A stretch of 14,058 nt of DNA from an uncultured Roseburia sp. (GCA_946055175.1 CAMGET010000004.1:1-14058), one strand, 5' to 3'. Shown: positions 1 through 7,969, numbered from the stretch's first letter. Notes: generated from the letters alone by a model not told the origin. Made by a program: numbers and translations.

Positions 1-36
1 AATGAAAAATACCAGTAATTCCCATGGCAAAAAGTA

Positions 37-65
37 TTCACAAAGAAGCCTTTTTCCTGTAATAT
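37..65 (+). promoter_or_regulatory. putative sigma-A promoter of the NlpC/P60 gene
   Basis: TTCACA (37-42) and TAATAT (60-65) are separated by 17 bases, and each matches the sigma-A consensus at five of six positions. Transcription would start near 72, leaving a leader of about 50 bases before the ATG at 121. The -10 box overlaps the dyad described at 59-85. This is pattern recognition only. Confidence 0.4.
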
Positions 66-85
66 TACGTAACATGTTCGTAATA
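59..85. promoter_or_regulatory. dyad symmetry overlapping the promoter (candidate operator)
   Basis: TATTACG (63-69) is mirrored by CGTAATA (79-85), and between them lies the perfect palindrome AACATGTT (71-78), with one extra T at position 70. A second palindrome, GTAATATTAC (59-68), overlaps the left arm. The block sits across the presumed -10 box and transcription start, a usual place for a repressor site. It is AT-rich, so chance or an RNA hairpin in the leader are alternatives. Confidence 0.35.
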
Positions 86-120
86 AATTTGCGGACAAAA
101 AATACAAAAGGGGAAAGAGG

Positions 121-1401
121 ATGAAGTGGAGAGAAGTTAAAATTTTATGTGTGGGACTTTGCGTGTGTACAGTGATTGCAGGTGCTGATGCAATGCGTAT
201 GAAAAATGTAGAGGCAGCACCGAAAAAAGGAACGGAGAGCGTAGCAAGAACCATTACAGATGCAGTAGAAGAAATAGTATCTGAACATGCACAGGCAGAG
301 GTAGAGCAGCGTATGGCCTATGAGGTGGGAAGTGCGGCACCGGAGGAAACTTGCGAAGAAGAAATTGTAGGCGCAGTGGAAAACGAAAGCAATCTAATTA
401 TTGCAGATGTTACAAATTATGTGAATATCAGAAGTCTGCCTAGTGAGGAAGGAGAGATTTTAGGGAAATTATATGATGATTCCGTAGGAAGAAGGCTGGG
501 TGAAGAAAATGGCTGGTATGAGATTGAGTCAGGTCGTGTAAAAGGGTATGTCAAAGCGGAATTTGTTCTGATAGGCGAAGAAGCGGAAAGACGTGCCAAA
601 GAAGTCGGTATCAGACTTGCGGAAGTAACAACCACTACCTTAAAAGTGCGACAGGAAGCAACAACAGAATCAGCAGTACTTGGACTGGTGCCTATTGAGG
701 AAATACTTACGGTATTAGAGGAAACAGAAGGCTGGGTGAAGGTAGACTTTGAAGATGGAAGCGGATATGTGTCCACAGATTATGTGAGGGTATATACAAA
801 AAACGTGGAGGCAGAATCAAAAGAAGAGGAAGCCGCACGTTTGAAAAAAGAAGAGGAAGAGCGAAAGAAGGCAGAGGAAGCGGCAAAGGCAGCACTTGCC
901 GCCGGACAGGAAGCAAATAAAAAGCCGACTGACGGCGCTGGTAGTTCATCCGCAAAGCCGTCCTCCGGAAATAATTCCGGAAGCCAAAATAATTCTACAG
1001 GGACGGCTAATCAGGGAGCAGGATCTGGCAATTCAAGCGGAAATACAAGTGCGGAAACACTTGGACAGGAGATTGCAAACTATGCTTTAAAATTCGTTGG
1101 TAATCCATATGTCTATGGCGGTACAAGCTTAACAAATGGTGCAGACTGCTCCGGTTTTGTGCAGAGCGTATATAAACATTTTGGAATTTCACTTCCGAGA
1201 ACTTCGGGAGAACAGGGAAAGGCAGGCCGCGCAGTTGATGGAGTGGCAAATGCAAAACCGGGAGATTTGGTCTGGTATTCCGGACACATTGGAATTTACA
1301 TTGGTAATAACCAGATTGTACATGCAAGTAATCCGAAAAACGGAATTATGATTTCAGATGTCAATTACCGAACAATACTCGGCATTCGCAGAATTGTATA
1401 A
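121..1401 (+). CDS. secreted SH3-domain NlpC/P60 cell-wall hydrolase
   Basis: This is a probable exported peptidoglycan endopeptidase of 426 residues. The N terminus has a short basic start and a hydrophobic stretch (about residues 7-23) consistent with a signal peptide. Two bacterial SH3 domains follow, about 92-150 and 164-226, each with the usual VNIRS/LKVRQ start and a GYV strand. A charged Glu/Lys/Ala coiled coil spans about 227-262, and a Ser/Gly/Asn-rich linker spans about 263-312. The C-terminal NlpC/P60 domain (313-426) keeps the catalytic cysteine in DCSGF (C343) and histidines H389 (GHIGIY) and H401 (VHAS). SH3 domains of this kind bind the wall, and NlpC/P60 domains usually cut the D-Glu to diamino-acid bond; the exact bond here is inferred. 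An AGGGGAAAGAGG purine tract abuts the ATG. A hairpin terminator follows, so it looks monocistronic. The family call is firm and the cell role (separation, turnover) is open. Confidence 0.93.
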   Translation: MKWREVKILCVGLCVCTVIAGADAMRMKNVEAAPKKGTESVARTITDAVEEIVSEHAQAEVEQRMAYEVGSAAPEETCEEEIVGAVENESNLIIADVTNYVNIRSLPSEEGEILGKLYDDSVGRRLGEENGWYEIESGRVKGYVKAEFVLIGEEAERRAKEVGIRLAEVTTTTLKVRQEATTESAVLGLVPIEEILTVLEETEGWVKVDFEDGSGYVSTDYVRVYTKNVEAESKEEEAARLKKEEEERKKAEEAAKAALAAGQEANKKPTDGAGSSSAKPSSGNNSGSQNNSTGTANQGAGSGNSSGNTSAETLGQEIANYALKFVGNPYVYGGTSLTNGADCSGFVQSVYKHFGISLPRTSGEQGKAGRAVDGVANAKPGDLVWYSGHIGIYIGNNQIVHASNPKNGIMISDVNYRTILGIRRIV

Positions 1402-1442
1402 AATATCAGAAAAATTGACCTAAAAAACATATAAATACAAAT

Positions 1443-1476
1443 AAAAAGAGAGAAAATGAAAAATTCTCTCTTTTTT
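1443..1476 (+). terminator. intrinsic terminator after the NlpC/P60 gene
   Basis: A 12-bp perfect stem (1443-1454 with 1464-1475) closes a 9-base loop and ends in a run of T. It lies 41 bases after the stop codon. The A-rich left arm would also give a T tract on the other strand, but no minus-strand gene ends here. Confidence 0.85.
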
Positions 1477-1508
1477 GTTGTATAAATCTACCATTATATG
1501 AAGAAGTG

Positions 1509-1517
1509 TGTTATACT
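1509..1517 (+). promoter_or_regulatory. putative extended -10 promoter of glgCD
   Basis: TGTTATACT is an extended -10 element (TGN followed by TATACT at 1512-1517). No good -35 box lies 16-18 bases upstream, which is common for extended -10 promoters. Its position means that the upstream in-frame GTG at 1508 is unlikely to be the glgC start. Confidence 0.45.
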
Positions 1518-1561
1518 TATCTGTACAAATAGACGAAAACCACTTAGGGGGTAAGAAAAAT

Positions 1562-2770
1562 ATGGCAAAAGAAATGATAGCAATGCTTCTTGCCGGTGGA
1601 CAGGGCTCCAGACTATATGCTCTGACAGAAAAACTGGCAAAACCTGCCGTTCCTTTTGGCGGGAAATATCGTATTATCGATTTTCCATTGTCAAACTGTG
1701 TGAACTCAGGGATTGATACCGTAGGAATCCTTACACAGTATCAGCCACTGGTGCTGAATGAGTACATTGGTAATGGTCAGCCGTGGGATTTAGACCGTTT
1801 ATATGGTGGCGTACATGTACTTCCGCCATATCAGAAAGCGACAGGTTCGGACTGGTATAAAGGAACTGCCAATGCAATTTATCAGAACCTTTCTTTCATC
1901 GAACGTTACGATCCTGAATATGTCATTATTTTATCCGGAGACCAAATCTGTAAGCAGGATTACAGTGACTTTTTACGTTTCCATAAGGAAAAAAATGCTG
2001 AATTTTCAGTAGCGGTTATGGAAGTGCCTTGGGAAGAAGCTTCCCGTTTTGGGTTAATGGTAACAGATGACACAGATCGTATCACGGAATTCCAGGAAAA
2101 ACCAAAGAATCCGAAATCGAATCTGGCCTCTATGGGTATCTACATTTTTAATTGGGAGATACTGAAAAAATATCTGATTGAGGACGAAGCAGATCCAAAT
2201 TCCGAAAATGATTTTGGTAATAATATCATTCCTAATTTATTACGCGATAACCGTAGAATGTATGCCTATCGGTTTGACGGATATTGGAAGGATGTAGGAA
2301 CGATTTCTTCTCTGTGGGAAGCAAATATGGAAGTGCTGGATCCGGAACACAGTGGAATTGATTTATTCGATGAAAACTGGAAAATCTATAGCCGTAACAG
2401 CGGCATGACAGGACACCGTATTGTTGGCGATGCAGTTGTGGAGAATTCGTTGATCACAGATGGCTGTTACATTGAAGGTAATGTAAAGCATTCTGTACTT
2501 TTCGCAGGTGTCAGAGTTGAACCGGGAGCAGTTGTAGAGGATGCAGTTGTCATGGGAGGTACCATTATCCATAAGGGTGCAGTAGTAAAACATTGTATCA
2601 TTGCGGAAAATGTTGAAATTGGTGAAAATGCAGTTGTAGGTGCTATACCTTCCGGCGAGGAAAAAGGAGTAGCTACCATCGGTTCTGATGTGAAAGTGGG
2701 TGCCAATGCAAAAGTTGGACCGAATGCAATGGTTAGAACAGATGTAAAGGAGGGCGAAGAACAATGCTAA
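1562..2770 (+). CDS. glgC: glucose-1-phosphate adenylyltransferase, catalytic subunit GlgC
   Basis: It makes ADP-glucose and pyrophosphate from ATP and glucose-1-phosphate, the first committed step of bacterial glycogen synthesis in the cytoplasm. The start is the ATG at 1562, giving 402 residues, because AGGGGG lies 10 bases upstream. A longer frame from a GTG at 1508 would overlap the promoter. The nucleotide-binding signature GGQGSRL is at residues 12-18, followed by the [16 protein letters not shown] block (26-41). GTANA (101-105), SGDQ (125-128), EKP (179-181) and YWKDVGT (241-247) are the other sugar-nucleotide-site motifs. From about residue 284 the protein turns into hexapeptide repeats of a left-handed beta-helix, as in the family. 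The stop codon overlaps the start of glgD, so the two are translationally coupled and probably form a GlgC/GlgD heteromer. Confidence 0.97.
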   Translation: MAKEMIAMLLAGGQGSRLYALTEKLAKPAVPFGGKYRIIDFPLSNCVNSGIDTVGILTQYQPLVLNEYIGNGQPWDLDRLYGGVHVLPPYQKATGSDWYKGTANAIYQNLSFIERYDPEYVIILSGDQICKQDYSDFLRFHKEKNAEFSVAVMEVPWEEASRFGLMVTDDTDRITEFQEKPKNPKSNLASMGIYIFNWEILKKYLIEDEADPNSENDFGNNIIPNLLRDNRRMYAYRFDGYWKDVGTISSLWEANMEVLDPEHSGIDLFDENWKIYSRNSGMTGHRIVGDAVVENSLITDGCYIEGNVKHSVLFAGVRVEPGAVVEDAVVMGGTIIHKGAVVKHCIIAENVEIGENAVVGAIPSGEEKGVATIGSDVKVGANAKVGPNAMVRTDVKEGEEQC

Positions 2771-3906
2771 ACAAGAATTCAGAAGCACTGGGTATCATTT
2801 TCCCGAACAGCTATGATACGTTGATGCCGGAATTGGCAAATGAGAGATTAATGGCTTCTATTCCATTTGCAAGCCGTTACCGAATGATTGACTTCGTATT
2901 ATCAAGCATGGTAAATTCCGGTATTGATAATGTTTCTTTGATTGTACGTAAAAATTATCTTTCACTTTTAGACCATCTTGGATCAGGACGTGAGTGGGAT
3001 TTAACAAGAAAAAATGGCGGTTTAAATATTGTACCTCCATTTTCACAGAAGACATCAAAGATTTATGGAGGACGAGTAGACGCATTAATCGGTATTGTGG
3101 GCTTTTTAAAGCGACAGAAAGAAGAATATGTGGTTATGTCAGATGCAAATCTGGCAGTGAACTTTGACTTCCGGGCCCTGATTGATGAACATATTGCAAG
3201 CGGAGCAGACGTAACGGTTGCATACCGTAAGGCGGGGCTTCCAACAACAAATTTAGATGCATTCAGCAGTGAAGAAGAACTTTATTATACTCTTAAGGTT
3301 GAAGATGGAAGAGTAAAAAAGATTAAGATTAATGAAGTTGGAGAAGGTTTACATGACATTTCTATGAATATGTATGTTCTTCGCAGGGAATTTTTAATCG
3401 AGCTGATTGCAGAAGCATATGTAAAAGGCAACTTCTACTTTGAACGTGATATTTTACTTCCTCAGGTGGACAAGATTAATATACATGCGTTTGAATTTAC
3501 GGGATATGTTTCAGCGTTCCATGACTTGAGAAGTTACTTTAAGGAGAGTATGAGTTTGTTAGAAGGAGATAACCTGAAAGCGTTATTCGGGGGGGCTCCA
3601 ATCTATACAAAGATTCGTGATGATAATCCGACCCGATACAAAGATGGCGCAAAAGTGAAAAATATCATGGCAGCTGACGGATGTATCATTGAGGGTGAAG
3701 TAGAGAACTGCATTTTATTCAGAGGAGTAAAAATTGGTAAGGGTGCAAAGGTTAAGAATTGTATTCTGATGCAGGACACTGTAGTTGAGGATGGCGTTTC
3801 CATTGAATACGCAGTATCGGATAAGAATGTTACGATTACAGAAAATACTTCATTAAAGGGTACAGAATCCTTCCCAATTTATATTGGAAAAGGGCAGGTT
3901 GTGTAG
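2764..3906 (+). CDS. glgD: GlgD, non-catalytic/regulatory partner of GlgC
   Basis: This 380-residue paralogue of GlgC shares its overall fold, with the [18 protein letters not shown] block at about 37-54, an internal nucleotidyltransferase-like domain, and C-terminal hexapeptide repeats from about residue 300. The GGxGxRL pyrophosphorylase signature is replaced by [10 protein letters not shown] (10-19), which is typical of GlgD. In characterised Firmicutes such as Geobacillus, GlgD is almost inactive alone but raises GlgC activity in a heterotetramer; that role is inferred here. AAAGGAGGG (2746-2754) lies 9 bases before the ATG and inside the end of glgC, and the frames overlap in ATGCTAA, which favours coupled translation. 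The only structure after the stop is a long palindrome without a T tract, so the operon lacks an obvious intrinsic terminator. Confidence 0.95.
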   Translation: MLNKNSEALGIIFPNSYDTLMPELANERLMASIPFASRYRMIDFVLSSMVNSGIDNVSLIVRKNYLSLLDHLGSGREWDLTRKNGGLNIVPPFSQKTSKIYGGRVDALIGIVGFLKRQKEEYVVMSDANLAVNFDFRALIDEHIASGADVTVAYRKAGLPTTNLDAFSSEEELYYTLKVEDGRVKKIKINEVGEGLHDISMNMYVLRREFLIELIAEAYVKGNFYFERDILLPQVDKINIHAFEFTGYVSAFHDLRSYFKESMSLLEGDNLKALFGGAPIYTKIRDDNPTRYKDGAKVKNIMAADGCIIEGEVENCILFRGVKIGKGAKVKNCILMQDTVVEDGVSIEYAVSDKNVTITENTSLKGTESFPIYIGKGQVV

Positions 3907-3911
3907 AAAGT

Positions 3912-3958
3912 GGGGACGGTTCTTTTGTCTCGGTATTCGAGACAAAAGAACCGTCCCC
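3912..3958. repeat. perfect 21-bp palindrome, REP/MITE-like element
   Basis: The left arm starts GGGGACGGTTCTTTTG and runs 3912-3932. Its exact reverse complement is 3938-3958, leaving a loop of only five bases. The element begins 6 bases after the glgD stop and is richer in GC than its surroundings. There is no T run after either arm, so it is not a classical terminator, and no target-site duplication is visible. From memory, palindromes ending in GGGGACGG are dispersed in several Clostridia genomes near IS200-like (Y1) transposases; I could not check copy number. It could also act as a 3' mRNA-stabilising hairpin. Confidence 0.7.
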
Positions 3959-3970
3959 TAAAAATATTGC

Positions 3971-3999
3971 TTGCACAATGAAAAAGGCTATGTTATAAT
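3971..3999 (+). promoter_or_regulatory. strong promoter of the tRNA-Tyr/tRNA-Leu operon
   Basis: TTGCAC (3971-3976), a 17-base spacer, and consensus TATAAT (3994-3999), preceded by the extended -10 TG at 3991-3992. The predicted start lies about 25 bases before the tRNA-Tyr gene. Confidence 0.8.
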
Positions 4000-4033
4000 A
4001 AACTCTCGTCAGGACATTTGTTCAGACAAAAAT

Positions 4034-4115
4034 GGGTAGATTCCCGAGTGGCCAAAGGGGACAGACTGTAAATCTGCTGCAAATTGCTTCGGTGGTTCGA
4101 ATCCACCTCTGCCCA
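4034..4115 (+). tRNA. tRNA-Tyr (GUA)
   Basis: The acceptor stem GGGTAGA (4034-4040) pairs with TCTGCCC (4108-4114) with one G-U pair, and the discriminator base is A. The anticodon GTA is at 4068-4070 in a CTGTAAA loop. A long variable arm, as expected for bacterial tRNA-Tyr, precedes the T arm GGTGGTTCGAATCCACC. CCA is not encoded. It is 82 nt long. A small GAAA-tetraloop hairpin (4119-4130) and a second hairpin (4138-4153) fill the spacer to the next tRNA. Confidence 0.95.
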
Positions 4116-4159
4116 TTATCGCGAAAGCGAGACTTCGTATTCACAATTGAATATGATAT

Positions 4160-4243
4160 GCCGGCGTGGCGGAACTGGCAGACGCGCAGGACTTAAAATC
4201 CTGTTGTAGCAATACAGTACCGGTTCGATTCCGGTCGCCGGCA
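4160..4243 (+). tRNA. tRNA-Leu (UAA)
   Basis: GCCGGCG (4160-4166) pairs perfectly with CGCCGGC (4236-4242), and the discriminator is A. The anticodon TAA is at 4194-4196 between CAGGA and TCCTG. The class II variable arm and the T loop GGTTCGATTCC are present. It is 84 nt long, CCA is not encoded, and it is co-transcribed with tRNA-Tyr. Confidence 0.95.
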
Positions 4244-4267
4244 TGATATGCTGATAAGTTAGCAGAG

Positions 4268-4299
4268 AGAAACATTGAATTTTCAATGTTTCTTTTTTT
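4268..4299 (+). terminator. intrinsic terminator of the tRNA-Tyr/Leu operon
   Basis: AGAAACATTGAA (4268-4279) is complementary to 4282-4293. The usable stem is about 11 bp with a tight 4-base loop, and it is followed by seven T residues. It lies 24 bases after tRNA-Leu. Confidence 0.85.
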
Positions 4300-4347
4300 A
4301 TGTGATTTATCACTTCCACTGCTTTGTGGGTAGATTTTTCCTGCACT

Positions 4348-4375
4348 TTGTGCTAGGATATAAAGATGATAAAAT
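4348..4375 (+). promoter_or_regulatory. putative promoter of the degV gene
   Basis: TTGTGC (4348-4353), a 16-base spacer and TAAAAT (4370-4375) with a TG at 4367-4368 that makes an extended -10. It lies between the tRNA terminator and the degV ribosome site, so degV is likely transcribed on its own. Confidence 0.5.
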
Positions 4376-4416
4376 AGTTAGATGATTCCGCAAAGACACG
4401 CAGAAATGAGGAAATT

Positions 4417-5313
4417 ATGCAGGAGAAAATTCAGATTGTAAGCGATGGTTCATTAGATCTTCCAAATGAACTGGTAGAAGAAAAAAGAATAAAAGTGGTT
4501 CCGTTTTATGTATCGTTTGACGGAGAAACCTATGTAAAAGAAAAAGAGGAGCTGGATGTGCGGGAATTTTACCAGAAGATGGTGGATCATCCACAGGTTT
4601 TCCCGAAGACCTCGATGCCTTCGGTACAGGATTATTATGATGTATTTGAACCGCTGGTAAAAGAAGGTACAGCAGTCATTTGTATTTGTATTACACAGAA
4701 GTTCAGTGGCTCTATGCAGTCTGCAACGACAGCTAAGGACATGATTTTAGAGGAATATCCGGATGCAAAGATTACAGTGATTGATGCTACGGTTAATACC
4801 GTATTGCAGGGGCTTTTTGTTTTAGAGGCATGCAGGCTAAAGGACCAAGGTTTGGAATATGACAGAATCATTGAGAGCATTTTAAAAATCAGAGAAACGG
4901 GAAGAATTTTCTTTACCATTGGAAGTATCGATTATTTAAAGCATGGCGGTAGAATCGGAAAGGTTGCCGGAATTGCAGGAAGTGCATTAAAAATCAAACC
5001 GCTCATCACTTTAAAAGAGGGCGAAATTTTTAATTCCGGGATTACCAGAAATCGAAAAAAATCACTGGAAAAAGTTGTGGACATGCTGAAGGAATATTTG
5101 GATGAAGTGGATGCAAAGCCGGGAGAATATAGCTTTTGCATTGGATTTGGCTATGACAGAAAAGAAGCAGATGAGTTTAAGGATATGCTAAAGGATTTAG
5201 TGCGGGAACGTCTTGGAATTGACGAAATTGGGATTTATCAGATTGGAGCAACCATTGGTGTACATACAGGACCATATCCGATTGGAGTTGGTATCATAAA
5301 GCATGCAGAATAA
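4417..5313 (+). CDS. DegV family fatty-acid-binding protein (FakB-like)
   Basis: The protein has 298 residues, the usual DegV size. Members bind one fatty acid and, where studied (FakB of Staphylococcus), present it to the kinase FakA to make acyl-phosphate for phospholipid synthesis. Visible family motifs are SDGSLDLP (9-16), the TSMPS carboxylate loop (65-69), FSGSMQSA (96-103), YLKHGGRI (173-180) and the C-terminal HTGP (283-286). GAGG ends 5 bases before the ATG. It stands alone: no FakA-type DhaK/DhaL kinase gene is in the window, so fatty-acid specificity and partner cannot be read from context. No convincing terminator separates it from the chemoreceptor gene 86 bases downstream. The family is certain, and the link to exogenous fatty-acid use is inferred. 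Confidence 0.93.
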   Translation: MQEKIQIVSDGSLDLPNELVEEKRIKVVPFYVSFDGETYVKEKEELDVREFYQKMVDHPQVFPKTSMPSVQDYYDVFEPLVKEGTAVICICITQKFSGSMQSATTAKDMILEEYPDAKITVIDATVNTVLQGLFVLEACRLKDQGLEYDRIIESILKIRETGRIFFTIGSIDYLKHGGRIGKVAGIAGSALKIKPLITLKEGEIFNSGITRNRKKSLEKVVDMLKEYLDEVDAKPGEYSFCIGFGYDRKEADEFKDMLKDLVRERLGIDEIGIYQIGATIGVHTGPYPIGVGIIKHAE

Positions 5314-5373
5314 TTGAAAGAAAGAGATTGATTTTTCTCATAAAAGCGTTAAAATAGTAAAAAAGTATTACTT

Positions 5374-5379
5374 TATAAT
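5374..5379 (+). promoter_or_regulatory. possible -10 box of the chemoreceptor gene
   Basis: A consensus TATAAT lies 20 bases before the ATG at 5400, but the best upstream match, TTAAAA (5349-5354), is 19 bases away and weak. The sequence does not fit the sigma-D motility consensus. The short distance leaves a leader containing little more than the ribosome site GGAGG (5387-5391). Confidence 0.35.
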
Positions 5380-5399
5380 CTTGTACGGAGGATAAAGGT

Positions 5400-7127
5400 A
5401 TGAAAAAAGGAAAGACCAGAAAAATGGGAATTAAATATAAGATTTTAATCCCTACAATAGCTGTAATTTTACTTACATGTACATTTTTAGGCTTAAACTC
5501 ATATATCCAAATAAAAAACGGAATGGTTGGAATGGGGGTAGAACAGGCAAAAATGGCGGCTGCGATTGCTGCGAGAGAAGTAGACGGCGATGCTGTTGCA
5601 GATTTGAAGCCGGGGGATGAAGATACGAAGAAATATGAAGATTTATTAAACAATCTTCGAGATATCCAGAAAACCTGTGGCATTGCGTTTTTATATACTT
5701 TATACACAGATGGCAAAACAGTATTTTACGGTGTAGATACAGATGATTCTGAAGATCCGTGTGCAATCGGAGAAGAATTTGAAGTTTCTTATGAGGATCT
5801 GAAGCCTGTTTTTGAAGGGGAAGTTTATATTGAAGATTTTATTTCCGAGACGGATGATGGTGATTTAATTTCTGCTTATTATCCGATTTATGACGGCAAT
5901 GGAAAGGTCGTAGCAATTTTGGGATGTGACTATGACGCTTCTAATGTTGTGGCGCGTTTAAACAGTAACATTTCCGGTGTTTTTACAATGGCAGGAATCA
6001 GCCTTGTATTCGCAATTCTGGTTTTAAGTCTTACAATTAATGTGACTGTAAGAGGACTTCATGTTGTAAATCAGAAAATTTATGACCTTGTACATAATGA
6101 AGGAGATTTGACACAGAAGCTTGATATTCATTCCGGTGATGAAATGGAACTGATAGCCGGAAATATCAATAAGTTATTAGAGTATATTCGAGGCATTATG
6201 CGTAATATTTCTGCGAACTCTGTTCAGCTAAACAGTGCTTCAAAATCAATTGCAAGCAATCTTTCTGATGCGGAAATGAGTATATCAGACGTATCTGCAA
6301 CGATGCAGGAAATGAGTGCGGCAATGGAAGAAACAAATGCTTCCTTAAATCAGATTAATGAAGCGGTATTTCATGTAAACGAAGCAGTGGAAGAGATTGC
6401 AACAAGCGCAGAGGAAGGAAAAGCTTCTTCAAATGAGGTTATGCAGAATGCGGTTTTAATCTATCAGAATGCTGTAGAACAACAGAGTGCAGCAAAAGAG
6501 CAGGCACAGCAGATGTCAGCTTCTGTAAATCAGAAGATTGAACAGTCGAAAGCGGTAGAACAGATTAGCCAGCTTACGGCAGAGATCATCAGTATCACAG
6601 ATCAAACAAATTTACTTGCACTGAATGCAAGTATTGAGGCAGCCAGAGCAGGAGAAGCAGGAAGAGGATTCGCTGTTGTTGCAGATGAAATCGGAAAGCT
6701 TGCAACAGATTCTGCAGAAGCGGCAGGAGAAATTAGCCGAGTAAGTGCAGTTGTGATTAATGCGGTGGATGAGCTTGCAAAAGAAGCAGAAGAAATGCTT
6801 ACGTTCATGGAAGAAACAGCAATGGGCGGCTATGAAAAACTGTTAGAGACGAGCGAAGAATATCGCAGCAATGTCGGTGAAATGAATAGTATGATGCAGA
6901 ATTTTGCAGAACAGAGCCAACAGCTGAGGGAGAATGTAGATAATATCAAAGAGGCGATTGAAGCGGTTAATATCGCAGTGGAAGAAAGCACCCGAGGTGT
7001 TACAAATGTGGCAGAAACCTCTGTAAATCTTACTTCCAGTGTGTCTGATATTGAAAGTGAAGCAGGCACTAATATGGAGATTGCCGATCAGTTGAATACA
7101 GAAGTAAATAAATTTAAAATTGACTAA
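5400..7127 (+). CDS. methyl-accepting chemotaxis protein (transmembrane chemoreceptor)
   Basis: This 575-residue receptor would sense a ligand outside the cell and control CheA through CheW. TM1 is about residues 13-35. An extracellular Cache/PAS-like sensor spans about 36-190 and ends in the typical [19 protein letters not shown] strands (161-179). TM2 is about 194-216, a HAMP domain about 217-268, and the long cytoplasmic coiled-coil signalling domain runs to the end. The conserved hairpin tip is intact: [19 protein letters not shown] (403-421) followed by [15 protein letters not shown] (421-435). Two cysteines in the sensor (C93 and C121) could form a disulfide; this is speculative. There is no C-terminal CheR-docking pentapeptide. 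GGAGG sits 8 bases before the ATG. No other chemotaxis gene is nearby, so this is an orphan receptor whose ligand is unknown. Confidence 0.95.
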   Translation: MKKGKTRKMGIKYKILIPTIAVILLTCTFLGLNSYIQIKNGMVGMGVEQAKMAAAIAAREVDGDAVADLKPGDEDTKKYEDLLNNLRDIQKTCGIAFLYTLYTDGKTVFYGVDTDDSEDPCAIGEEFEVSYEDLKPVFEGEVYIEDFISETDDGDLISAYYPIYDGNGKVVAILGCDYDASNVVARLNSNISGVFTMAGISLVFAILVLSLTINVTVRGLHVVNQKIYDLVHNEGDLTQKLDIHSGDEMELIAGNINKLLEYIRGIMRNISANSVQLNSASKSIASNLSDAEMSISDVSATMQEMSAAMEETNASLNQINEAVFHVNEAVEEIATSAEEGKASSNEVMQNAVLIYQNAVEQQSAAKEQAQQMSASVNQKIEQSKAVEQISQLTAEIISITDQTNLLALNASIEAARAGEAGRGFAVVADEIGKLATDSAEAAGEISRVSAVVINAVDELAKEAEEMLTFMEETAMGGYEKLLETSEEYRSNVGEMNSMMQNFAEQSQQLRENVDNIKEAIEAVNIAVEESTRGVTNVAETSVNLTSSVSDIESEAGTNMEIADQLNTEVNKFKID

Positions 7128-7130
7128 TTG

Positions 7131-7157
7131 AAAAGAGAGTGCATTGCACTCTCTTTT
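7131..7157. terminator. bidirectional terminator between the convergent chemoreceptor and membrane-protein genes
   Basis: AAAAGAGAGTG and the matching CACTCTCTTTT form a stem of at least 11 bp (7131-7141 with 7147-7157), with A's on one side and T's on the other, so it can work in both directions. It lies 3 bases after the chemoreceptor stop and shares bases 7156-7157 with the stop codon of the minus-strand gene. Confidence 0.8.
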
Positions 7158-7803
7158 AATAGTTAAGTACATAGAAGAAAAATTCTTTTGTCAATTCAGG
7201 ATTATCTGTATTTGCGGTAACTGCAAGATAATAGCCATCGGAATAGTAGGCATATTTGCTTAACCAGCGATTCCCTGTTAAATCAAAGGCAGAAGGAAAG
7301 GTTTCGCCTGTTTCTGCGTCCGTTGTATAGATTAGAATATCCTGATAAGGGGCAAGTTCTTCTTCTGTAAAAAGGAACCTTAAATCGGCAACATATCCCG
7401 CAGATGCAAAATCGTTATAGATTTGTTTTGGAGCAGCAAAAACATCTAAATCTCCGGCTGCAAACATGGCTGCAAGTGCCTGGGTAGAATAGTAATCAGA
7501 CTGAAAACTGCCTTCTTCCAGCGGAAAGCTTAAGGAGGTAGTCAGAGTGATGGTTTGCTTATCCATATCAAATCCCTGCTCCGTAAGAAACTCATCAAAT
7601 CCGGCCGGATTCTCATAAGTATTCGTGGCATTGAGGAAGAGCAAATCCAGTACAGACTCCTTAAGTGTGGCATAATGGTGAATGAGTGAGATGATGATAA
7701 TGGCAAGGACAAGAACAATACCGATATGCAAACGATAATAGTCCCAGACATATCCTATTTTTTTCTTAAGAGACATTTCTTTAAAATTTGGTTTTGCTTC
7801 CAT
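7156..7803 (-). CDS. single-pass membrane protein with extracellular domain, function unknown
   Basis: I do not recognise a named family. The chosen start is the ATG at 7803 (215 residues), because GGAG lies 6 bases upstream of it; a TTG seven codons earlier has no better site. A short basic cytoplasmic tail (SLKKKIGYVWDYYR, 11-24) is followed by one transmembrane helix, about 26-44, and about 170 residues that should lie outside the cell. The stretch AAMFAAGDLDVFAAP (111-125) and the alternating hydrophobic strands resemble a lobe of an extracellular solute-binding protein, but no lipobox or transport genes are present. The N terminus is the type common in Lachnospiraceae membrane proteins of unknown role. 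No promoter fits between its ribosome site and the tRNA terminator upstream (see findings). Real gene, function unassigned. Confidence 0.8.
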   Translation of the reverse strand: MEAKPNFKEMSLKKKIGYVWDYYRLHIGIVLVLAIIIISLIHHYATLKESVLDLLFLNATNTYENPAGFDEFLTEQGFDMDKQTITLTTSLSFPLEEGSFQSDYYSTQALAAMFAAGDLDVFAAPKQIYNDFASAGYVADLRFLFTEEELAPYQDILIYTTDAETGETFPSAFDLTGNRWLSKYAYYSDGYYLAVTANTDNPELTKEFFFYVLNY

Positions 7804-7828
7804 GTTCACTCCAGCTTTCTTCAATAAT

Positions 7829-7864
7829 AAAAAAGGAAAGACTTCACCAAATGAAATCTCTCCT
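7829..7864 (-). terminator. intrinsic terminator of the tRNA-Phe/tRNA-Gly operon
   Basis: On the minus strand, 7864-7852 pairs with 7846-7834 over 13 bp (two of them G-U) around a 5-base loop, followed by a six-T run and further T-rich bases. It starts 30 bases after tRNA-Gly and ends only about 14 bases before the ribosome site of the membrane-protein gene. Confidence 0.85.
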
Positions 7865-7893
7865 CAAAGTCAGTAGGGTAATCCCCGTAAATA

Positions 7894-7964
7894 AGCGGGT
7901 GATGGGAATCGAACCCACGTATCCAGCTTGGAAGGCTGGTGTTCTACCATTGAACTACACCCGC
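7894..7964 (-). tRNA. tRNA-Gly (UCC)
   Basis: On the minus strand, GCGGGTG (7964-7958) pairs with CACCCGC (7901-7895), with discriminator U at 7894. The anticodon TCC is at 7932-7930 in a CTTCCAA loop closed by CCAGC/GCTGG. The T arm GTGGGTTCGATTCCCAT is present. It is 71 nt long, and CCA is not encoded. Confidence 0.95.
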
Positions 7965-7969
7965 GAAAT

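Noticed and set aside
1508..1561. N-terminal extension of GlgC from a GTG at 1508
   Set aside because: The extension overlaps the extended -10 element, and the ATG at 1562 has an AGGGGG ribosome site and gives the normal family N terminus.
2363..2788. Minus-strand frame of 141 codons within glgC
   Set aside because: It is the antisense shadow of the beta-helix repeats of glgC, with cysteine- and serine-rich composition and no ribosome site.
3912..3958. Reading the long palindrome as an intrinsic terminator of glgCD
   Set aside because: Neither side of the hairpin is followed by a T tract; it is kept as a repeat instead.
4116..4346. Minus-strand frame of 76 codons over tRNA-Leu
   Set aside because: It contains the antisense of the tRNA gene (the MPATGIEPVLYCYNRILSP-type artefact) and no ribosome site; it is not a gene.
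5317..5340. Terminator between degV and the chemoreceptor gene
   Set aside because: Only a 4-bp GAGA/TCTC pair with a long loop can be drawn, with no clean T run after it.
5294..5716. Minus-strand frame of 140 codons at the start of the chemoreceptor gene
   Set aside because: It overlaps a convincing coding gene on the other strand and has no family features or ribosome site.
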